Source of the DNA: Choristoneura fumiferana
Lineage: Eukaryota > Arthropoda > Insecta > Lepidoptera > Tortricidae
Length of the DNA stretch: 64,000 nt
Direction: 5' to 3'
NCBI RefSeq assembly: GCF_025370935.1
Contig: NC_133490.1
Span: forward strand, 8,232,239-8,296,238
Of the stretch, positions 59,901 to 64,000 are shown in pieces. Numbering within the stretch: the first letter of the stretch is position 1; every line of letters begins with the position of its first letter. The notes beneath the pieces were generated by a model. That model had not been told where the DNA came from. It ran no database searches and worked only from the letters and a program-made list of their open reading frames with translations. A program made the position numbers and the translations under genes.

Positions 59901-62900
59901 CCTAATATTGCCGTGTACCAAACGACCCAGTTCGCCGCACCTGTAATTAACCCTGTCATTATTGGTAATGCGATGACTACAACCACTAACGTTACAGGCG
60001 CATTGCCTGATGGGAATCAACATGTGAAACATGAAGAAAAGCCAGCAGGCATAAACAAGACTAATCCAGTCGTAGACGATAAAATTAAACACGACTCTGA
60101 CATAACAGTTGAAAAATCCATTAATTTAGATTTGGCCCTTAATAAAAACAATGAGAGAAAAGTATTGTCACAAGTGCAGGAAAATCACACAAACGACGTT
60201 TCGGATAGGGACTTGCGAACACAAAGATTATCAGTTGATAGAAATCCAGTAAAGACGAAACAAGATGAAGAGAGACTGAAAATGAAACGTCAGTCGTTAA
60301 TGAATCGGGAAGTTAAGCACCCTCGACATCCACCAATACCCCTATCTTACACACCGTTGGGTAAAAAAGTTAATGTAAACAAACTACTACACGTAACACC
60401 GAAGAATGGTACTATAAAATCGAACCACGAAATTATACCAAAAATTGTTGTAGACAAAAAAGATACGCTGGTGACAAACGTAGAAAGCCCCAAATCCGAA
60501 ACAAATAATGAAAATATCGAAAATCCAGACCAGAAATTAAGCGCGAAAGAAAATAACAAAGTGTGCCGTCGCATCCTTTTAAGATCATCTAATGCGTTGA
60601 AAAAGAAATTAACACCAAGTAAAAACGTAAGGAATAAAGTTAAACTAAAAGTGGCTGAATTAGAAGCAAAAGTTGCAGGTTCAAGCGATCATCAAAAAAG
60701 TAATGAAAAAACCACGAAAGATAATATCACGCGAAAGCGCATTTCTAAAAGACTTATGGATAAAAAAGTCAAAGATGAGTCCACGGAAACAAATAAATCG
60801 TTAAGTTTAGACACTAGCAAAAATCAAGAAGTATGTGAAAGTGGAAGCAAAGAAATCCCAGGTTTAGAATTAATTGACTTTGAAAACGAGTTATCTGGTT
60901 CCAAAATTTTGAAGGCACCTACACCACCTAAAACAAAGAATGCTCAGCCAGATCTTGACAAAAACACGGAAAAAAATGGAGAAGCACAAACTGTTGTAGA
61001 AAATAGTCTGCAACAAAGTAACGAGAAGCCTTCATCTCTGGATATAATTAAAGCGACACCTATCCAGAATACAGCCGTGCCAACTGTTTTAATAGAGAAA
61101 CTTAAAGATAACCTCGGAGAACAACTCATCATCAAAAGTACATCGGCTACAACAAGTTCTGAACGAACGAACGTTATCACTATAAAAAATAAAAACGAGA
61201 CTGTATTGTCGATTAATACTAAAGAACCTTCAAAACAAATTCGTGATAAATCGGATAATACCATAGTCAAAACAGCTGTTGAAACAAAATCTATTTGTAA
61301 ACCTCCATCTGTTCCACCGTTACATATTAAGCTTAATTCATCTGGACCAGTTATAATCAATGATAAACTAAAAATCAAAACGAAACAACCTGACCCAGTT
61401 GTAGTTGGTGAAAACAAAATAAAGTTTAAAACAACCCAACACATACCAGTTGTAATTGATGACAATAAACTAAATGTTACAAAAACAGACCTTGAGCCAG
61501 TTGTAGTTGATGACAAAAAACTTAAGGCAAAGGCAAATCTAACCGAACCAGTAATAGTTGGTGATAACAAACCAAAGAAAAAAGCACAACAACCTAAATC
61601 AGCTACAACTGGTGATGAGAAAAGGAATGTAAATATAATACAAACTGAACCAGTAACAGTTGATGATAATAAAATAAAAGCAAAGGTCAAACCATCTGAA
61701 CCAGTCGTAGTTACTGATGATAAAGTAAAAGCAAAGATGAAACCAACCGAACCAGTATTACTTGACGATAACAAAATTAAGATACATGTGAGGCAATCTA
61801 AACCAGATATAATTGATAGTAACAAACTAAAGACAAATGATACACAATCTAATCCAGTTATACTTGGTGATGACAAACTGAAGGCAGCGAAAAAACATGT
61901 TCCAGTTGTAGTCGACGATAATCAAATAAAGGCAACGGAAAATCAGTGTTCTTTAGATGTAGTTGATGATAAGCAAGCCTTAGCAGAGAATAACAACAGA
62001 GATAAACAAGGTGCTCCAGTTGCAATCGTAAAAAATAACCACTCCATTATAAATAACAAAAGTAGTAAAGATGAAACATCAGAGCCATCGAAAAATATTA
62101 TAGAAAATTTAGACAAGACAAAAATACTGCCAACCAAGGAAATATCTAAAAATAAAAACGAAACTGTACCATTAGCTGAAATTACATGCGATAAAGCTGT
62201 AGCTACAGTGACCACGGAGGTGAAAAATAATAACAACAGATCTTATATCACGGTAAAGGAAAATTCAAACTTTATGGAACAAAAATTAACAGACGTTCAT
62301 TCAACAAAGATTAATGATACTATTTCTATAGTTAAAAATCCTGAACAATTAAAAAAGGTAGAGTCAAATCAAACTCCTACAGTATCCGATTTAATTAACA
62401 ACGGTAATAGTGTGAATGAAAACCTTGTATTTCACGAAAAAAATGTTTTTTCAAAAAATGATAACAGTAACCAGAAAGCAGCTAATAGTCTAAAAGATAA
62501 ATCTAATAATGGACAGAGCAATATGGCAGAATTTGGAAAAGAAGACTACATTATCGAAGAAATTCCAATAGAAAACAATGATGACCCAAATAAAAAATGT
62601 GTAAGAATAAAGCTTCCTAATGGAAAAGTGTTTAAAGCTACAGTGTTTGGCAAAAAGCAGATTGATTATGATACATTATTTGCTGACCCTGCAATGAAAA
62701 ACGTTCTTACGCAAAGTTTGTCTGAAGGAAAAAGATATACTTTAAATATTAAACAGGTTTCTACGACTCCTAAAAATAATCCAAATAAATTATTAGGCAT
62801 TAGAATACACGGAATTGACGTTATAGAAAAGAAAAAGGACGACACGCCCATTGATACTGTTAATTTAATCAGTGATGATGAAGATGATGATACACGCAGT

Positions 62901-64000
62901 TTCAGTACTGAATTTGGCAAGTATAATACGAAAATCAATATAGCGACGTTTACCAAACATCAAAAGAAGTTTGTTCAAAAATGTACAGTAAAATTGTCTA
63001 GAGATAATATTTTTAAAAGCAATAGAACAAAGCCAAAGCCACGTTCTCTTCCATTGACTGCAAATTCTTTGCTTACCAGAACTAAAAGTAAATTACTTTT
63101 GCAAGAACAAAATAAAAGTTCTTTAGTTGGCGATGTTCCTTCAAGCAACACAATAGAAAATGCAACAGCAGTTAATTTAGAGTCAAATGAACAACCAACT
63201 AATACACAAGGAACTGATGTATTACTTGCCAGAACTAAAAGTAAATTGCTTTCGAAAGAACAAAATTTAAACTGTATAGTTCCAGATATCCAACCTTCTC
63301 TGATTAGTACTAAAGAAATTTTGCCAACAGTTAATTTTAAGGCAATTGAACATCCAAATGAACAATTTTTGCCCATTCCTTTGATATTGAAACGTGTCAC
63401 TCTAGACCGGACCGTGTTAAATAACTCGGAAGTCATTGAAATCGATGACTCTTCAAACGATAGTTTTGAAATCCGCACTAAAGAAAACGCAGAACCTGTA
63501 AAGAAGATTATTGAGTTCAAGAGTTTGCTACTGCAAGATCTCGGGGTTGCGGTAAATGAAAACGTACCAATAAAAGAAAATACCGTGATTCCTGATAATA
63601 TTGTTGCTGTACAAAATTTGAAGAATGCGTTGTTGAAAGATCTCGGCGTAGCTGAAACCAAACAGCTACAAGACGTTGTTGCGGAGCAGAAAGTAGGATC
63701 CAAAGATGACCCAATCAAGACGACTGTTTTATTGATGAAGGAATGTCTTGTTAAAGTATCAAAATGTGATGACCTTGTCAAAAAGTACGCACTTATTAAG
63801 CGAGCGAAAGAGTGTTACGTTTTACTCAAAAGGTGTGATATTTTACCAGTAAAGGCCAACTTAAAATTAAATGAAAACCCCAAAGAAAAAGAAGCCGATG
63901 AAGTAACTGTAGATTGTGGTGAAGATTTTATTGATTTTGACGTCGAGGAAGACTCAATTTCTCCGAAGTTATCTCGCTGCCCATCATTATCCATACTAAA
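38822..64000 (+). CDS. Large Rlf/ZNF292-like gene, partial (3' end off window)
   Basis: Plus-strand gene of at least 11 exons whose codon phases mostly agree. The N-terminal exons encode an alpha-helical region; the run W..HPVLERLL ... DEQVLEWLTMERG..FVTRLRTLA ... ALALAS resembles the W..PVL..IL ... E.V...L.LEG..F..RI..L ... A..LA block near the N-terminus of vertebrate Rlf and ZNF292 (recalled, not searched). The last, giant exon encodes a disordered Lys/Ser-rich segment. No C2H2 zinc finger is seen in the window; in the family these lie toward the C-terminus, so they may be off the right edge. Nuclear location is inferred from basic clusters. If the family call is wrong, it is still a real very large gene. 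Confidence 0.5.
41751..42372. repeat. Repeat with AGGGTTCCGTAGC inverted ends
   Basis: Starts AGGGTTCCGTAGCCAAAATG with a (GTCT/GTCC)n tract, ends GCTACGGAACCCTATTTCGG then TGGCCGGTTTTTT. The left end is the reverse complement of GCTACGGAACCCT. A very common lepidopteran dispersed repeat; class not certain. Confidence 0.75.
42911..43317. mobile_element. MITE with GGGCCC ends carrying a LINE insertion
   Basis: Left AGGGCCCTGTTTCTCAAAGC ... TATTAATCTA and right TAGACTAATACGCTTCGAGA AACTGGGCCC are inverted. The LINE fragment 42951-43217 sits inside it. Confidence 0.75.
42951..43217 (+). pseudogene. LINE 3' coding tail inserted in a MITE
   Basis: 88-residue ORF with LKWHLAGYVSRMEPNRWAKI, RRRGRPRRRWRDDLDAF and GEAFAQQWD, the C-terminal end of a non-LTR element. 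It is flanked on both sides by TAATAATATTA, a clear target-site duplication. The reading frame is still open. Confidence 0.88.
43484..43614. mobile_element. Hairpin MITE (GCCGTCT family), copy 2
   Basis: GATTCATTGATTAAATTTAT ... TGATGCCATCTC ... GGAGACGGCATCACATTTGT ... CAATGGATGGTGAAACAGCC. Half of it pairs with the other half, imperfectly. Confidence 0.72.
44249..44424 (-). repeat. Diverged SINE copy
   Basis: Reverse, degenerate copy of the same family: GTTCCCACGCGGACACAGTA ... AGTTCGAACCCACGACCTTC. Found in the first intron of the plus-strand gene. Confidence 0.7.
45091..45474 (+). pseudogene. Retroelement gag-like ORF fragment
   Basis: ORF of 127 codons beginning MEDRPINYNLLHQDELVYEV, then KIRGDEPSKNVNDLRKQIRE and MNRIQALCHHINHR. 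The pattern LLxxDELxYEVxIRGxxPxxxVxxLRxQIREL is typical of insect gag-like proteins carried by LTR-type retroelements. The similarity ends after about 105 residues and no polymerase follows, so it is read as a 5' fragment of a retroelement or a co-opted copy. Confidence 0.65.
45704..45850. mobile_element. Hairpin MITE (GCCGTCT family), best copy
   Basis: TAGGGGCTGTTTCACCACCC ... GTGATGCCGTCTC pairs almost perfectly with GGAGACGGCATCACATTTAG ... GGGTGGTAAAACAGCCCCTTA. About 60-bp arms. Confidence 0.85.
45874..46056. mobile_element. GC-rich hairpin element, copy 1
   Basis: GCGCCTCCGCTAAATTGCGT ... GTGCACGGC ... AATAGAGCAG pairs with CTGCTCTATTAGATGACATG ... GCCGTGCAACACTCGCGGAG. A related element is at 50618-50760. 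Confidence 0.7.
46304..46450 (+). CDS. Plus-strand gene, exon 2 (helical region)
   Basis: Clear coding frame LSARTGHLCDAWRRVYSLHQ, then HSAHSTHPHLLSWLQRHTAL and IVLQ, ending in phase 0 at donor CAG/GTAACA. The left edge is uncertain: the best upstream acceptor (TTGGCAG at 46281) puts a TAA in this frame, so I start after the next AG (46303). A one-base error in the GC-run (46300-46315) would also explain it. Confidence 0.65.
46496..46824 (-). mobile_element. MITE family AATGAGGGCTATCG, copy 3 (internally deleted)
   Basis: Reverse copy with both ends but about 95 bp missing inside. It begins 46 bp after the donor of the 46304-46450 exon of the plus-strand gene. Confidence 0.83.
47265..47499 (+). 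CDS. Plus-strand gene, exon 3 (helical region)
   Basis: Encodes TEWRDPKSRDEHSQLGAAIE, then ELIAEASAG..., WEQLLLQRARWFRDVLENPW and GHPVLERLLNPTGEPVTDEQ. Acceptor TTCGCAG, donor CAGG/GTGAGT; the split codon joins exon 4 as V. GC-rich coding in an AT-rich region. Decayed copies of its 3' end plus donor follow (47565-48000). Confidence 0.88.
47565..48000 (+). pseudogene. Four decayed copies of the exon-3 3' end with donor
   Basis: The word GGCATCCCGTGCTCGAGCGG ... GTCACTGACGAACAGG/GTGAGT and about 70 bases of intron (ACCAGTCGCTGACA, TACAAATTACGCGTATTT) recur at about 47571, 47705, 47817 and 47957, roughly 110-140 bp apart. The second copy (47705-47764) is best preserved; the others are increasingly altered. 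Confidence 0.85.
48117..48263 (+). CDS. Plus-strand gene, exon 4 (helical region)
   Basis: Encodes VLEWLTMERGIVFVTRLRTL, then AAARDCSDLALALASTVMER and ARGDPPHDT. Acceptor GATCAG, donor ACAG/GTACAG. It matches the Rlf/ZNF292-like LxxEG..F..R(I/L)..L pattern. It ends one base into a codon, which does not suit the next exon found (50483, phase 0), so an exon is missing between them. Confidence 0.85.
48264..48965 (+). pseudogene. Decayed tandem copies of exon 4
   Basis: GGCTGACGATGGAGCGCGGC ... CTGGCGGCGGCGCGCGACTG ... GACACAGGTACAGTG recurs from about 48304, 48466 and 48620, and as two further much-reduced copies (~48740, ~48890). Spacing falls from about 180 to 150 bp as pieces are lost. ORFs here are frameshifted and of no coding interest. 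Confidence 0.88.
49268..49539 (+). mobile_element. MITE family AATGAGGGCTATCG, copy 4 (left end missing)
   Basis: Truncated copy starting at ATATGCGTTCGGGGCAATGA and ending at the intact right end. Confidence 0.82.
49787..50203 (-). mobile_element. MITE family AATGAGGGCTATCG, copy 5
   Basis: Near-complete reverse copy, about 250 bp from copy 4 and opposite to it, so the two could pair as a hairpin in the intron transcript. Confidence 0.85.
50483..50608 (+). CDS. Plus-strand gene, exon after the missing one
   Basis: 42 codons in phase 0: AKQTPLRNGYQLVERLRSRP then ETSPRDKKLWKDAKEVATLI and AQ. Acceptor TTGGCAG, donor CAG/GTAACG. The other frames have stops soon after the acceptor. Helical, basic. 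Confidence 0.87.
50618..50760. mobile_element. GC-rich hairpin element, copy 2
   Basis: TTCGCTAACTCGCGCGTGCA ... GGCATCTAATAGAGCAGCGC ... TCTGCTCTATTAGATGAGCG. It starts about ten bases after the donor of the 50483-50608 exon. Confidence 0.65.
50929..51150 (+). repeat. Second tRNA-derived SINE family, plus copy
   Basis: Head GGATGGCCAAGTGATTAGAG and B box GGGTTCGATTACC, then GGCAGATATTTGTTGAATAA and tail TTGGGGCTAGGTCAATTGGT. Lies in the intron after the 50483-50608 exon of the plus-strand gene. Confidence 0.85.
51675..51863 (+). CDS. Plus-strand gene, exon with repeated 3' end
   Basis: 63 codons in phase 0: VIIARCMVVPYCAGVSRSAL, then YCCARALARLLAPARLPAAT and AALAAPAATARHLHTLCSAM. Acceptor TTTGCAG, donor CAG/GTCAGT at 51863. 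Very GC-rich. Five more copies of its last ~110 bases with donor follow. Joining the first donor to the 52783 exon keeps phase; so would any of the later donors that stay in frame. Confidence 0.87.
51864..52541 (+). repeat. Five near-identical downstream copies of exon 3' end plus donor
   Basis: The block from GCCGGCTGCTGGCGCCGGCG through CATGCACGCGCAG/GTCAGTGCCCC is present six times in all. The CATGCACGCGCAG landmarks are at 51851, 51987, 52119, 52254, 52388 and 52523 (spacings 136, 132, 135, 134, 135). All six keep a usable GTCAG donor. No copy but the first has the exon's own 5' part. Differences are mainly in the C-runs, hence the frame changes. Confidence 0.93.
52783..52878 (+). CDS. 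Plus-strand gene, 32-codon exon
   Basis: Encodes CSEDMMPFVCELYVRAITAG then MNELERLKDEDK, phase 0 both ends. Acceptor CACCAG, donor AAG/GTATTT. Amphipathic helices. Confidence 0.87.
53252..53325 (+). repeat. Dispersed SINE-like repeat, fragment
   Basis: First ~70 bases of the 583-875 repeat (CAACTGGATGGCAAACGAGC ... GGTAAGAGATCACCACT), ending about 15 bp before the acceptor of the 53342 exon. It may supply part of that exon's upstream splicing signals. Confidence 0.75.
53342..53518 (+). CDS. Plus-strand gene, 59-codon exon
   Basis: Encodes QSEARQAEQTLASWFTQLGA, LLGGSARLKAECALTAFSVH and PAHAMYERVRGTPPLAPPS. Phase 0 both ends; acceptor TTTGCAG, donor TCG/GTAACA. Helical, with conserved-looking C-A-L-T-A-F core. 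Confidence 0.87.
53561..53693. mobile_element. TTAA-flanked 133-bp MITE (piggyBac-like target)
   Basis: CGCGTTCACTGCCA/TGGCAGTGAATGCG inverted ends (13 of 14) flanked on both sides by TTAA (53557-53560, 53694-53697). TTAA duplication is the signature of piggyBac-type transposition (established knowledge). Confidence 0.8.
54494..54744 (+). CDS. Plus-strand gene, 83-codon exon
   Basis: Encodes DTLDLKPEGSSEFNSWANDS, then QANVLSTAILTEGEALGLSV and ELGQDLVVLLAGPRVKTLLW DMD. Acceptor TTCCAG, donor ACAG/GTCAGT with the Arg codon completed in the next exon. End of the helical N-terminal part. Confidence 0.9.
55222..55385 (+). CDS. Plus-strand gene, exon before the giant exon
   Basis: Encodes ELLLENCRAYMERTHAGTRA, LTTELKYLNLDPQAFQHLPE and EEDDENDAYYGIEK. 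Acceptor TTCCAG, donor AAGG/GTATGT. The acidic EEEDDEND patch leads into the disordered giant exon. Confidence 0.92.
56032..64000 (+). CDS. Giant exon of the plus-strand gene (open to window edge)
   Basis: A single open frame of at least 7.97 kb (about 2,656 codons), starting GYEHLVQVEEPEEIWQNAF after acceptor TTTTCACAG. Frame checked at 58860 and 63951. Contents: Lys/Arg/Glu-rich basic cluster (56215-56380, ...KKEKKRANREK...), likely a nuclear signal; conserved-looking block (56840-57075, SLIGMKIYNPEGPKIHM); long Ser/Asn/Lys-rich disordered parts; 13 tandem 17-residue repeats (61347-61975); a more ordered segment (62540-62820, KKCVRIKLPNGKVFKATVFG); SUMO-interaction-like motifs; and twice-repeated words (LLARTKSKLL near 63190 and 63230 region; LL(Q/K)DLGVA near 63527 and 63635). 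No membrane segment or zinc finger seen. No stop is reached. Confidence 0.93.
61347..61975 (+). repeat. 13 tandem 17-residue protein repeats inside the giant exon
   Basis: Consensus PVVVDDNKIKAKxKPTE, nearly all units exactly 17 residues (51 bp), two of 16. Each opens with a short hydrophobic strand followed by acidic residues and a lysine-rich tail. No known function is claimed. Confidence 0.9.

Noticed and set aside
60944..61876. 310-codon Ser/Leu/Phe-rich antisense ORF
   Set aside because: Shadow of the Lys/Asn/Asp/Thr-rich giant exon; the sense frame is continuous and contains the 17-residue repeats and motif-like blocks.
62975..63781. 268-codon antisense ORF
   Set aside because: Also a shadow of the giant exon; no independent support.

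Overview
The window is arthropod genomic DNA, almost certainly from a moth or butterfly. It has spliced genes with GT-AG introns and AT-rich introns packed with repeats typical of Lepidoptera: tRNA-derived SINEs ending in GATGATGA, Helitron-like elements starting TCCATACTAATATTATAAA and ending CTAG, 5'-truncated LINE tails, a mariner and many hairpin MITEs. There is one 100-N assembly gap (2063-2162). There are no bacterial genes, rRNAs or CRISPR arrays.

Left half, minus strand (36684 down to 3415): 31 coding exons of the insect p190 RhoGAP gene (RhoGAPp190 in Drosophila). They encode about 1,285 residues in order: an N-terminal GTP-binding domain with an intact P-loop, the FF-repeat region, two pseudo-GTPase domains (pG1, pG2) and a Ser/Pro-rich linker. 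The catalytic RhoGAP domain is not seen and should lie just off the left edge. Nearly every exon junction was checked for reading phase; the one conflict is between the last two exons.

Right half, plus strand (38822 to beyond 64000): a second gene diverges from the first across about 2.1 kb. It has a candidate 29-codon first exon, a set of short exons (46.3-55.4 kb) encoding an alpha-helical region that resembles the N-terminal helical-repeat part of the Rlf/ZNF292 zinc-finger family (tentative), and one giant exon (56032 to the window edge, at least 7.97 kb, open throughout). The giant exon encodes a disordered, Lys/Ser-rich nuclear-type protein with a 17-residue tandem repeat and several SUMO-interacting-motif-like patches.

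The most unusual signal crosses both genes. Five exons (two in p190 RhoGAP, three in the second gene) are followed, always on the downstream side, by extra copies of their own 3' end together with the 5' splice site and a little intron. In three arrays the period is about 131-136 bp. Copies range from almost identical (51.86-52.55 kb) to badly decayed (48.3-48.96 kb). Either splice-donor-anchored tandem duplication is recurrent at this locus, or the assembly makes the same error repeatedly; long reads would decide.

The rest is introns and intergenic DNA holding transposon fossils: a complete but dead mariner with terminal repeats, a five-copy MITE family with ends AATGAGGGCTATCG, a long foldback element, nested insertions with target-site duplications, an orphan THAP-type exon and a gag-like ORF.
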